Origin: Geomonas sp. Red32
GTDB taxonomy: Bacteria; Desulfobacterota; Desulfuromonadia; Geobacterales; Geobacteraceae
Reading direction: 5' to 3'
Length of the DNA stretch: 64,000 nucleotides
NCBI RefSeq assembly: GCF_023652955.1
Contig: NZ_JAKLOY010000001.1
Span: 1,302,001-1,366,000 of the forward strand
Position numbers and translations under genes: made by a program. Numbering within the stretch: the stretch's first letter is position 1; each line of letters starts with the position of its first letter. This document shows positions 51,735 to 60,346 of the stretch, piece by piece. The notes beneath the pieces are model-generated. The model was not told the DNA's origin. It did no database searches and saw only the letters and a program-made list of their open reading frames with translations.

Positions 51735-51776
51735 TTGACCTGGGTCAAGCGCTTCGCTCACCGGCAGGCGTAGAGT
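51735..51776 (+). promoter_or_regulatory. FNR/DNR-type site and promoter of the hemerythrin gene
   Basis: TTGACCTGGGTCAA (51735-51748) is a perfect TTGAC-N4-GTCAA dyad of the CRP/FNR type. A -10-like TAGAGT at 51771-51776 would start transcription near 51783, 41.5 bases from the dyad centre, the class II activator position. The gene starts at 51819. Confidence 0.6.
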
Positions 51777-51818
51777 GAAGGCGTCGGTAACTACTTCCCC
51801 AGGCGAAGGAGAATCAAC

Positions 51819-52226
51819 ATGGCAAAGCTCATCGATGACCTCAAAAAAGACCATCTGCAAATCACCTCCCTGCTCGACCGCCTCAAGGATCGAAGCGTCA
51901 GCAACGAGGAAGCCCACAAGATCCTGCTGACCGCCCAGACGAGCCTGCTCGCCCACCTCAAGAAGGAGGACCAGCAGCTTTATCCGGTACTCAATGCCGC
52001 GGCCGAGAAGAACCCGGGCCTGAAGCGGACGGTCGACTTCTATGCCAAGGACATGGACGAGATCACCCGTCAGGCGGCGGAGTTCTTCCGCCTCTACTCC
52101 CGCCACGATGCCAAGATCGACCTCGAGTTCGCCAAGGCCTTCGGCAATCTCTTCGCCACCATCTCGAGGAGGCTCCGCAGCGAGGAGAACATGCTCTACA
52201 AGGAGTATGAGAGAATCAACCCTTGA
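51819..52226 (+). CDS. Hemerythrin-like (HHE) protein
   Basis: The 135-residue four-helix protein carries the di-iron ligands expected in KKDHLQI (H12), LLAHLKKEDQQLYP and SEENMLYKEYE. Hemerythrin-like proteins bind O2 or NO or protect iron-sulfur proteins. GAAGGAG precedes the ATG by seven bases. The FNR/DNR-type site upstream suggests induction under low oxygen or nitrosative conditions. Confidence 0.87.
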   Translation: MAKLIDDLKKDHLQITSLLDRLKDRSVSNEEAHKILLTAQTSLLAHLKKEDQQLYPVLNAAAEKNPGLKRTVDFYAKDMDEITRQAAEFFRLYSRHDAKIDLEFAKAFGNLFATISRRLRSEENMLYKEYERINP

Positions 52227-52359
52227 TGATGGCCGCCGCCGCTACCGTCGATCCCCCCGCCTGACCAGGGCCGGCGGGACCACCCATCCCCCGATTACCA
52301 GAGGCATCGCCAGAGGAAAGGGGCGTTCCCGCAGCCGGGCGCACCTACCTCTGGAAACC

Positions 52360-53337
52360 TCACTGGTCATCGTCCTTGACGAGCTTCACGGAAGTGATCC
52401 GGAAGCGCCCCTCCTTGATCGCCAGGGTCACCAGGGCCTTTCCCCCGGAAGGGCAGCAGTTCGGGTCGTTCTCGTGCGACAGGAACACTTCCGCAGTCAT
52501 GGTCGCGAGGTCGGGCCAAACGCCGCTGGCAACGTGGGTGTCCCGCGGGATCTCCTTCTGCAGATCCGTGAGCCAGCTCGATCCATCCAGGTACTTCCAC
52601 CCCTTGATCCCCTCATCCCAGATGAAGTAATCGCTCTCGTTGAAGTTGCCGGTCCCGTCGGTGACGATCGGGAGGTATAAGAGCTTCCCGAAGCTGTTCT
52701 GCACGATCTCCGGTTTCCGGTAAATGTAGAGCCCGATGTCGTACGACCCGCGATCGAGGAAGAGTTTCAGCTGCGGCGAAGCGCCGTCCTGGACATAGAC
52801 GGACATCCCCCTTTTGCCGTGGTACGATTCCGGACTGCAACCTTCCGGCTCCCCCGATCCCTCGGGGAGCAAGCAGTAAAGGGCATAGCGGTACGTCTTG
52901 TTGCCGACGGTACCGATCCTCCCCGTCTCGGAGACCCGGCAGGCGGAGATATCGTCGATATCGTTTCGTTTGAGAAAGCCGTCGCAGGTGGAGGTGAGGG
53001 AACGAAGCGGGACCAGGACCGGGCCCTCGAGCTCAACCGTGCGGTCCTTGTAGAGTTTCAGCAGCACTTCCCGGTCGCTGAACGCGTTGCGCTTCTTGAG
53101 CCACTCCCTTTGGGCGGCGATAAGTTTGTCGCGTTCCTTGCTCTTTGCCAGCACCTTCTTATAGAGCTGCGACAGGCGGTCGTCTGCCGAGGAGAGTTCC
53201 AGGTCGTCGCAGAGCAGCTTTTCCATCTTCGTTTTCGCCTTGGAACAGTCAAAGCCCGCGGCAGGAACTTTCAAAGGATTGCTGACGGCAAGAAACGCCA
53301 GGACGGATACGGCTGACAAGATCATCTTCGTGCTCAT
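52360..53337 (-). CDS. Exported LprI-like (DUF1311) protein
   Basis: The 325-residue protein has a signal peptide (MSTKMILSAVSVLAFLAVSN) and then a DUF1311/LprI domain at ~28-110: FDCSKAKTKMEKLLCDD, LSSADDRLSQLYKK and AAQREWLKKRN. LprI-type proteins include lysozyme inhibitors. The remaining ~200 residues are cysteine-containing and not assigned. The gene is single, opposite in direction to its neighbours. Confidence 0.75.
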   Translation of the reverse strand: MSTKMILSAVSVLAFLAVSNPLKVPAAGFDCSKAKTKMEKLLCDDLELSSADDRLSQLYKKVLAKSKERDKLIAAQREWLKKRNAFSDREVLLKLYKDRTVELEGPVLVPLRSLTSTCDGFLKRNDIDDISACRVSETGRIGTVGNKTYRYALYCLLPEGSGEPEGCSPESYHGKRGMSVYVQDGASPQLKLFLDRGSYDIGLYIYRKPEIVQNSFGKLLYLPIVTDGTGNFNESDYFIWDEGIKGWKYLDGSSWLTDLQKEIPRDTHVASGVWPDLATMTAEVFLSHENDPNCCPSGGKALVTLAIKEGRFRITSVKLVKDDDQ

Positions 53338-53469
53338 TCACATCCCCTTAGTCATTCCACTAATCAAATCCCCGCTCGCCACATCACTCTCATCCTTACC
53401 CTTTCTTGCCGTCAGCAGGAAGTATGGATAAGAGTGCCTCGCCAGGAACAGTACAATCCAGCCAAAAAT

Positions 53470-53496
53470 TAAAGAGGACTATATAGGGATCGATAA
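53470..53496 (+). promoter_or_regulatory. Sigma-28 (FliA) promoter of the soluble chemoreceptor
   Basis: TAAAGAGG, 11 bases, and ATCGATAA match the sigma-28 consensus TAAAGTTT-N11-GCCGATAA with full TAAA and CGATAA. Transcription would start near 53503, ~117 bases before the ATG at 53620. Confidence 0.6.
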
Positions 53497-53619
53497 TCTA
53501 TGTCAAAGGCCAATGGTGACGAGCTGGCACAGCTGCGTACGCCGGACGTGGCGTTGGAGTAAAATGTGAGAGTGGGAAATTACCCTTCTCTATTGGGGTG
53601 TCTCTCCGCGGGAGGACCT

Positions 53620-55719
53620 ATGATTTCGTTCGGAAGCAAAGCAGCGATGACCTATGCCGGTAAGGAGCGTGGCCGGACCGCACCCGGCGGTGCGGAGGCC
53701 CGCGAGGATTTGGCGTCAGCCCGGGGATCTCTTTTGGACGCCACCCTGGACCCGCTGATCGCCCTCACCCGGGAGGGAACGATCGCCGACGTCAACGAGG
53801 CCGCCGTCAAGGCGACCGGGAGGCCGCGCCAGAGGCTGATCGGGGCCGCCTTCGCCACCCTCTACACGGAACCGGCCCTGGCCGGGGAGCTGTTCCGCCA
53901 GGCGTTGCAAAAGGGGGAGGTGAGGGATTATCCCCTCACCATCCGGGGAGCTAACGGCACGCTCACCGAGGTCATCAACAACGCCGCGGCCTACCGCGGT
54001 GCGGACGGGGCGGTCGCAGGGGTCGTCGTGACGGCACACGACGTGACGGAGAGCAACCGGGCGGTAAACGAACTGGTGGAAAGTAAACGGTTCCTCGACA
54101 ACGTACTCCAGAGTTCCACCAAGTACTCCATCATCGGTCAGGACCTGCAACAGCGCATCCTTTCCTGGAACGAGGGAGCCCGGCGCAATTACGGGTATCA
54201 GCCGGAGGAGGTCATCGGCAAAGATTCCGCCATGCTGTACGCCCCGGGGGAGATCGAGTCGGGGGCGGTCGACCGGCTGATAACCGAGGCCCACGAAAAG
54301 GGGATTGCGGAAGGGGAGTTCACCCGGATCCGCAAGGACGGCTCGCGCTTCGTCGCCAGCGTGGTCCTGACGCGCCGCAACGACTCCGGCGGGCACCCCG
54401 TCGGCTATCTCGTGATGAGCCACGACATCACCGACAAGAAACAGACCGAGGAGCGGCTGCATGAGTCCTCGAGGTACGCCAGGAGCCTCATCGAAGCCTC
54501 CCTCGATTCGCTGGTCACCGTCAGCCCGCAAGGGACGATCACCGGCGTGAACGAGGCGACCACCAGGATGACCGGTCTCGGCAGGGAAGAGCTGATCGGT
54601 ACCGACTTCTCGAGCTACTTCACCGACAGCGCGCTGGCGGCCAAGGTGCACCGGGAGGTCTTCGAAAAGGGAGTCGTCCGCGACTATTCCCTCACCATCC
54701 GGCACCGGGACGGCACCCTTACCGACGTCCTCTACAACGCCTCGGTCTACCGGGACGACAACGGAAAGGTCCTCGGTGCCTTCGCCGCGGCCCGCGACAT
54801 CACGGAAAGGAAAAAGGCCGGCGAGGAGCTCGCCAAGTTGAACCAGGCGCTGGAGCAGCGGATTGCCGAGCGGGCCGCGCAGAACCAGGAAATCCTCGAG
54901 GCGGCCAGGATCCTGGCGGGATCGTCCAGCGACATCATGGCCTTCATGAGCCAGATCGCGTCCGGGGTGACCGAGACCGCCGTGACGGTGAACGAGACGA
55001 CGAGCGTCGTGGAGGAGGTCAAGGCGACGGCGCAGTTTTCCAGCGAGAAGGCCCGCAAGGTCGCGGCGGTGACCCAGGAGGCGGTAGCGGTGGCCCAGTC
55101 CGGGAGAAAAGCGGTCGACGATTCGCTCGCCGCCATGGGGCGCATCCAGGAGCAGGGCGCCTTGACCGGGGGCGCGATCATGCGGCTCTCCGAGCAGAGC
55201 GAGGCGATCGGGGAGATCATCGCCACCGTGCAGGACCTGGCCGAACAGTCGAACCTGCTGGCGGTGAACGCCTCCATCGAGGCGGCCAAGGCGGGCGAGC
55301 AGGGGATGGGATTTGCCGTGGTGGCGCAGGAGTTGAAGAGCCTGGCGCAGCAGTCCAAGCACGCGACCATCCAGGTGAGAACCATCCTGAAGGAGATCGA
55401 GAAGGCGAGCCAGGAGGCGATCAAGGCGATTGAGCAGGGGAAAGAGGTGGTGAACGCCGGGGTGGTCCAGTCGAAATCGGGAGGGGAGGCGATCGTGCGG
55501 CTGGAGGGGATCATCACCGATTCCGCCCAGTCGGGGCAGCAGATCGGGGCCTCCAGCGAGCAGCAGCTGGCCGGCATGGATCACATAGCGCAGGCGATGC
55601 AGAACATCAGGCAGGCGAGCACCGACAACGCCAGCGGCATCAAGCAGATCGAGATCTCCCTCCAAAAGCTGAACGAGCTCGGGCAGAAGCTCAAAAGGCT
55701 GGTGGAGCAGTACCAGTGA
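53620..55719 (+). CDS. Cytoplasmic PAS-PAS-PAS chemoreceptor
   Basis: The ~699-residue protein has no membrane segment. Three PAS domains (~35-155, ~165-280, ~285-405) precede a coiled coil and an MCP signalling domain with the tip VQDLAEQSNLLAVNASIEAA and GEQGMGFAVVAQELKSLAQQ. PAS1 and PAS3 are near copies (GEVRDYPLTIRGANGTLTEV versus GVVRDYSLTIRHRDGTLTDV), so the gene grew by internal duplication. ATG 53620 follows GGGAGGACCT. It probably senses an internal redox or metabolic cue and is co-regulated with flagella. Confidence 0.92.
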   Translation: MISFGSKAAMTYAGKERGRTAPGGAEAREDLASARGSLLDATLDPLIALTREGTIADVNEAAVKATGRPRQRLIGAAFATLYTEPALAGELFRQALQKGEVRDYPLTIRGANGTLTEVINNAAAYRGADGAVAGVVVTAHDVTESNRAVNELVESKRFLDNVLQSSTKYSIIGQDLQQRILSWNEGARRNYGYQPEEVIGKDSAMLYAPGEIESGAVDRLITEAHEKGIAEGEFTRIRKDGSRFVASVVLTRRNDSGGHPVGYLVMSHDITDKKQTEERLHESSRYARSLIEASLDSLVTVSPQGTITGVNEATTRMTGLGREELIGTDFSSYFTDSALAAKVHREVFEKGVVRDYSLTIRHRDGTLTDVLYNASVYRDDNGKVLGAFAAARDITERKKAGEELAKLNQALEQRIAERAAQNQEILEAARILAGSSSDIMAFMSQIASGVTETAVTVNETTSVVEEVKATAQFSSEKARKVAAVTQEAVAVAQSGRKAVDDSLAAMGRIQEQGALTGGAIMRLSEQSEAIGEIIATVQDLAEQSNLLAVNASIEAAKAGEQGMGFAVVAQELKSLAQQSKHATIQVRTILKEIEKASQEAIKAIEQGKEVVNAGVVQSKSGGEAIVRLEGIITDSAQSGQQIGASSEQQLAGMDHIAQAMQNIRQASTDNASGIKQIEISLQKLNELGQKLKRLVEQYQ

Positions 55720-55777
55720 AGGAGCCTTCTCCCTGAAAAGCGTCCGGACCTAGGGGGGGCGCCGGAGGGTGAAATGA

Positions 55778-55826
55778 AAAAGTGTCGACACTTTTGTGTT
55801 GACATAGTCGGCAAACGGCGTATTTT
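55778..55826 (+). promoter_or_regulatory. prp operon promoter with GntR operator
   Basis: The perfect palindrome AAAAGTGTCGACACTTTT (55778-55795) lies directly upstream of TTGACA (55799-55804), a 16-base spacer and TATTTT (55821-55826). A second copy of the core, GGTGTCGACAA at 55855-55865, overlaps the ribosome site and start codon of the GntR gene. Confidence 0.65.
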
Positions 55827-55854
55827 ACCGCTCATCGGGTCATATTATCATAAA

Positions 55855-55865
55855 GGTGTCGACAA
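55855..55865 (+). promoter_or_regulatory. Second GntR operator at the regulator start codon
   Basis: GGTGTCGACAA repeats the core of the upstream palindrome 70 bases away, a whole number of helical turns (about 6.7) apart, close to the value needed for looping. It covers the translation start region. Confidence 0.45.
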
Positions 55866-56560
55866 TGAACAAGGCTCTTACCGAGGAGGAAGCCGCAGCG
55901 CTTCCGTTATCCGACCGCGTTTTCGAACAGCTGCAGACGGCGATCGTGAAGGGGACGATCCCGGCCGGGAGCAAGATATCCGAACCGGAGCTGGCCAAGA
56001 GTTACGGGATAAGCCGTGGAACACTGCGGGAGGCGCTCAGCAGGCTGGAGGAGCGCTACCTGGTGGTGCGTTCCCCAAACCTGGGGGCCCGGGTGGTGAC
56101 CCTGTCGTACGAGGAGCTGATCGACATCTACCAGGTCCGTGAGGCACTGGGGGGGATGGCCTGCGGACTGGCGGCGGTCAACATGTCCGACGAGGAGATC
56201 GCGGACCTCGGGCGGCTTTTGGACGACCACGAAAAAAGCATTCACGAAGACGAGGGGAGCTCGTACTACCAGCAGGAGGGGGAGTTCGACTTCCACTACC
56301 GGATACTGCAGGGGAGCCGCAACGGCAAGGTGATCAGCATTCTTGATGGGGGGTTGTACCAGCTGATGCGGATGTACCGCTACCAGTTCTCCACCTCGAC
56401 TCCGCGCCCCCTGCAGGCGCTCAAGGAGCATCGCCGGATCGTGGAGGCACTCGCGGAGCGGGACAGCGAGCTCGCGGATCTCTTGATGCGCCGTCACATC
56501 AGGGCGGCCCGCAAGAGCATCGAGGAAAGGCGGCAGCAATCCTTGGAACGGAAGGGGTAA
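55865..56560 (+). CDS. GntR-family regulator of the methylcitrate operon
   Basis: The 231-residue FadR-type protein has a winged helix (LAKSYGISRGTLREALSRLE) and an FCD ligand domain (DFHYRILQ, LKEHRRIVEAL). It is the first gene of the prp operon, four bases before prpB, and two GTGTCGACA sites flank its start. It probably senses a methylcitrate-pathway intermediate and represses the operon; the ligand is an inference. Confidence 0.88.
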   Translation: MNKALTEEEAAALPLSDRVFEQLQTAIVKGTIPAGSKISEPELAKSYGISRGTLREALSRLEERYLVVRSPNLGARVVTLSYEELIDIYQVREALGGMACGLAAVNMSDEEIADLGRLLDDHEKSIHEDEGSSYYQQEGEFDFHYRILQGSRNGKVISILDGGLYQLMRMYRYQFSTSTPRPLQALKEHRRIVEALAERDSELADLLMRRHIRAARKSIEERRQQSLERKG

Positions 56561-56563
56561 CCC

Positions 56564-57463
56564 ATGCCGGAAACAACGGTCACGGCAGGAAAGCGGCTCC
56601 GGGCGGCCATCGAGGCGGAGAGGTTATTGCCGATCGTCGGCACCGTCAACGCCTACTGCGCCATGCTCGCCCGCGCGGCCGGGCACCGGGCGCTCTACCT
56701 CTCCGGGGCCGGCGTCGCCAACGCCTCCTACGGCTATCCCGACCTGGGGATCACCTGCCTGGACGACGTCCTGGAGGATGCCCGCCGGATCACCGGCGCC
56801 TGCGACCTCCCGCTGCTGGTGGACATCGACACCGGCTGGGGATCTCCCTTCACCATTGGGCGCGCCGTCCGGGAAATGACCCGCGCCGGTGCCGCCGCCG
56901 TCCACATCGAGGACCAGGTAGCCCCCAAGCGCTGCGGCCACCGCGCCAACAAGAGCCTGGTGACCGCTGCCGTGATGGCCGACCGCGTCAAGGCAGCGGT
57001 GGATGCCAGGCCGGATGCTTCCTTCGTGATCATGGCCCGCACCGACGCGCTGGCCGGGGAGGGGATCGAGGCCGCCATCGAGAGGGCCTGCCGCTACGTC
57101 GAGGCGGGGGCGGACGCGATCTTCGCGGAAGCGGTGACCGATCTCCCCCAGTACCGGAGGATCGCCAATGCGGTGAAGGTCCCGCTCCTCGCCAACATCA
57201 CCGAGTTCGGCCGGACACCGCTCTTCACGGCGGAAGAGCTCGCCGGCGCGGGGGTGAGGATGGCGCTGTATCCCCTCACCGCGTTCCGGGCCATGAGCAA
57301 GGTGGCCGAGCTGGTCTACGAGACCATCCTGCACGCGGGGACCCAGCGCGATCTCCTCGGGATGATGCAGTCGCGGGAGGATCTTTACCGCATCCTCAAC
57401 TACCGCGAGTACGAGGAGAGGCTGGACCGGTTGGGGAAGGAGGGGGGAAACGATGAGCAGTGA
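56564..57463 (+). CDS. prpB: 2-methylisocitrate lyase PrpB
   Basis: The 299-residue protein of the isocitrate lyase/PEP mutase superfamily has [26 protein letters not shown], the catalytic KRCGH motif in VAPKRCGHR, and [11 protein letters not shown]. It splits 2-methylisocitrate into pyruvate and succinate. It overlaps prpD by 11 bases. Confidence 0.94.
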   Translation: MPETTVTAGKRLRAAIEAERLLPIVGTVNAYCAMLARAAGHRALYLSGAGVANASYGYPDLGITCLDDVLEDARRITGACDLPLLVDIDTGWGSPFTIGRAVREMTRAGAAAVHIEDQVAPKRCGHRANKSLVTAAVMADRVKAAVDARPDASFVIMARTDALAGEGIEAAIERACRYVEAGADAIFAEAVTDLPQYRRIANAVKVPLLANITEFGRTPLFTAEELAGAGVRMALYPLTAFRAMSKVAELVYETILHAGTQRDLLGMMQSREDLYRILNYREYEERLDRLGKEGGNDEQ

Positions 57464-58910
57464 GGAAACCGCCGCGACCGCCCACGCCAATGTACGCCCC
57501 GGGCCCGATCCGGAAATGGTGGAGATCGCCCGCTACGTCAAGGAGACCCCCATCGTCAGCGAGGAAGCGTACGCGACCGCGGCCTTGAGCCTCATGGACG
57601 CCATGGGGTGCGCCATCCTCGCCACCCGTTTTCCCGAATGCATGAACCTCCTCGGACCGCTGGTGCCGGGAACGGTGGTGCCGTGCGGAGCCCGGGTGCC
57701 CGGGACGGGGTTCGAACTGGACCCGGTGACGGCAGCCTTCAACATCGGCACCGTGATCCGCTGGCTCGACTACAACGACACCTGGCTCGCCGCGGAGTGG
57801 GGGCATCCCTCGGACAACCTCGGCGGCATCCTGGCGGTGGCCGATCATATAAGCAGGAAGAGGGCCGCCCAGGGAGAGGCGCCGCTTACCATGCGCGATG
57901 TGCTGACCGCCATGATCAAGGCCCACGAGATCCAGGGTTGTCTCGCGCTGGAAAACAGTTTCAATGCCGTGGGGCTCGACCATGTGGTGCTGGTCAAGGT
58001 GGCGACTGCCGCGGTGGTGACGGATCTCCTGGGAGGCTCGCTAAGCCAGGTGATCGATGCGGTCTCCCAGGCGTGGGTGGACGGGCAGAGCCTCAGGACC
58101 TACCGGCAGGCGCCCAACACCGGCTCCCGCAAGTCGTGGGCCGGGGGGGACGCCACCAGCCGCGGCGTGTGGCTCGCGCAGATGACCATGCGGGGCGAGA
58201 TGGGGTATCCAAGCGCGCTCTCGGCACCGGGATGGGGATTCTACGACGTCTCCTTCCGGGGAGAACGGTTCCGCTTTCAGCGCCCGTACGGAAGCTACGT
58301 GATGGAGAACGTCCTTTTCAAGGTGGCGTACCCCGCCGAGTTCCATGCCCAGACCGCGCTGGAGGCGGCCGTCAGGCTGCACCCGCAGGCGGCGGGGCGG
58401 CTGCCGGAGATCGAGCGGGTGGAGATCCGGACCCATCGTGCCGCCATCCGGATCATCAGCAAGACCGGGGAGCTGCACAATCCCGCCGACCGCGACCACT
58501 GCCTCCAGTACATCGCCGCCGTGGGCCTCATCTTCGGGGGGCTGACCGCCTCCGATTACCAGGATAAAAGGGCCGCCGACCCCCGCATCGGCGAGCTGCG
58601 GGAGAAGATGGAGGTCGTCGAAGAGCAAAGGTACAGCCTCGACTACCTCGATCCCGGTAAGCGCTCGATCGCCAGCTCGCTCCAGCTCTTTTACCGGGAC
58701 GGCAGCCGCAGCGAAAAGGTGGAGGTCGAGTACCCCCTCGGGCACCGGCGCCGCCGGCCGGAAGCCTTGCCGCACCTCTTCGAGAAACTCGGGGACAACC
58801 TCGCCTCGCTCCCGGAAGGGAAGGCGTCGCGCATCCTGGCGCTCGGCCACGACCGGCAACGCCTGGAGGCCACCCCCGTTAACGGCTTCATGTCGCTTTT
58901 CACCGTTTGA
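57453..58910 (+). CDS. prpD: 2-methylcitrate dehydratase PrpD
   Basis: The 485-residue MmgE/PrpD-family protein has [40 protein letters not shown] and [17 protein letters not shown] blocks. It dehydrates 2-methylcitrate to 2-methylaconitate. No acnD or prpF is present here, so a housekeeping aconitase must hydrate the product. Confidence 0.94.
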   Translation: MSSEETAATAHANVRPGPDPEMVEIARYVKETPIVSEEAYATAALSLMDAMGCAILATRFPECMNLLGPLVPGTVVPCGARVPGTGFELDPVTAAFNIGTVIRWLDYNDTWLAAEWGHPSDNLGGILAVADHISRKRAAQGEAPLTMRDVLTAMIKAHEIQGCLALENSFNAVGLDHVVLVKVATAAVVTDLLGGSLSQVIDAVSQAWVDGQSLRTYRQAPNTGSRKSWAGGDATSRGVWLAQMTMRGEMGYPSALSAPGWGFYDVSFRGERFRFQRPYGSYVMENVLFKVAYPAEFHAQTALEAAVRLHPQAAGRLPEIERVEIRTHRAAIRIISKTGELHNPADRDHCLQYIAAVGLIFGGLTASDYQDKRAADPRIGELREKMEVVEEQRYSLDYLDPGKRSIASSLQLFYRDGSRSEKVEVEYPLGHRRRRPEALPHLFEKLGDNLASLPEGKASRILALGHDRQRLEATPVNGFMSLFTV

Positions 58911-58974
58911 CCTGCTGCAGAAATCGCAAGCGCTTGCACTCCTCCGCAGCTTAATCCCACACAAGGAGACGAAC

Positions 58975-60291
58975 ATGGCTCTAAAGGAAGCCGTCAGGCG
59001 GAAGCTTGACGAGTTCAGGCCGAGGATTGCCCGGCTTACGAAGGAACACGGCAAGGTAAAGATCGACGAGGTAACTATCGAACAGTGCATCGGCGGGGCG
59101 CGGGACATCCGCTGCCTGGTGACCGACATATCCTATCTCGACCCGCAGGAAGGGATCCGTTTCCGCGGGAAAACCATCCCGGAAACCTTCGCCTCCCTCC
59201 CCAAGGCGCCGGGCTCGGAGTACCCGGCGGTGGAATCGTTCTGGTACTTCCTGCTGACCGGGGAAGTTCCCACCCAGGCCCAGGTGGACGAGGTGCTGGC
59301 GGACTGGAAGCAACGCCAGGAGGTGCCGGCCTACGTCTTCGAAATCATCCGCGCCATGCCGCGCGACAGCCACCCGATGACCATGCTTTCCACCGGCATC
59401 GGCGCCATGCAGCGGGAGTCGAAGTTCGCGGCCTACTACGCTTCGGGAAGCTTCCACAAGCTGAACGCCTGGGAGTACGTCTACGAGGACGCCTGCGACA
59501 TCGTGGCGCGCATCCCGGTGCTGGCCGCCTTCATCTACAACCTGAAGTACCGCGGCGACGTCCAGCGGCCGATCGACCCGGCCCTCGACATGGGAGCGAA
59601 CTTCGCCCAGATGATCGGCCAGGGAAAGGAGTACATGGACGTGGCCCGCATGTACTTCATCCTCCACTCCGACCACGAGTCCGGTAACGTCTCGGCGCAC
59701 ACCACCCACCTCGTGCACTCGGCGCTCTCCGACCCGTATCTCTCCTACGCCGCCGGTCTCAACGGCCTGGCAGGCCCGCTCCACGGCCGCGCCAACCAGG
59801 AGGTGCTCGACTGGACCCTGAAGTTCCAGGAGAAGTACCTGGGCGGAGAGGAGCCGACCCGGGAGCTCATCACCAAGGCCCTCTGGGACACCCTCAATTC
59901 CGGCCAGGTCATCCCCGGCTACGGGCACGCGGTGCTCAGGAAGACCGACCCGCGCTACACCTCGCAGCGGGAATTCTGCCAGAAGCACCTTCCCGGCGAC
60001 CCGCTCTTCAAGCTCGTCTCCATGATCTTCGAGGTGGCGCCGGGAGTCCTCACCGAGCACGGCAAGACCAAGAACCCCTGGCCCAACGTGGACGCCCAGT
60101 CGGGAGTCATCCAGTGGCACTACGGCGTCAAGGAGTGGGATTTTTACACCGTGCTCTTCGGGGTAGGGCGCGCGCTCGGGTGCATGGCCAACCTCACCTG
60201 GGACCGCGGACTCGGGTACGCGATCGAACGGCCGAAATCGGTCACCACCGGCATGCTGGAGCAGTGGGCCGCGGAAGGCGGCCGCCGGTAG
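58975..60291 (+). CDS. prpC: Eukaryote-type citrate synthase acting as 2-methylcitrate synthase
   Basis: The 438-residue protein resembles mitochondrial citrate synthases rather than typical bacterial GltA/PrpC. Seen: GIRFRGKTIPE, LHSDHESGNVSAHTTHLVHS, GLNGLAGPLHGRANQEVL (catalytic H), PGYGHAVLRKTDPRY and the Asp region SGVIQWHYGV. Geobacteraceae are known for a eukaryote-like citrate synthase; its position in a prp operon makes 2-methylcitrate synthase (propionyl-CoA + oxaloacetate) the better call. Activity with acetyl-CoA cannot be excluded. Confidence 0.87.
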   Translation: MALKEAVRRKLDEFRPRIARLTKEHGKVKIDEVTIEQCIGGARDIRCLVTDISYLDPQEGIRFRGKTIPETFASLPKAPGSEYPAVESFWYFLLTGEVPTQAQVDEVLADWKQRQEVPAYVFEIIRAMPRDSHPMTMLSTGIGAMQRESKFAAYYASGSFHKLNAWEYVYEDACDIVARIPVLAAFIYNLKYRGDVQRPIDPALDMGANFAQMIGQGKEYMDVARMYFILHSDHESGNVSAHTTHLVHSALSDPYLSYAAGLNGLAGPLHGRANQEVLDWTLKFQEKYLGGEEPTRELITKALWDTLNSGQVIPGYGHAVLRKTDPRYTSQREFCQKHLPGDPLFKLVSMIFEVAPGVLTEHGKTKNPWPNVDAQSGVIQWHYGVKEWDFYTVLFGVGRALGCMANLTWDRGLGYAIERPKSVTTGMLEQWAAEGGRR

Positions 60292-60346
60292 GGCTTTTTT
60301 TTAACCTGCCGCCGTATACGGCGAAATAGAACAAGGAGGATTTACC

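Noticed and set aside
52227..52359. A continuation of the hemerythrin gene
   Set aside because: The stop at 52224-52226 follows a normal HHE C-terminus; the gap has no coding signal.
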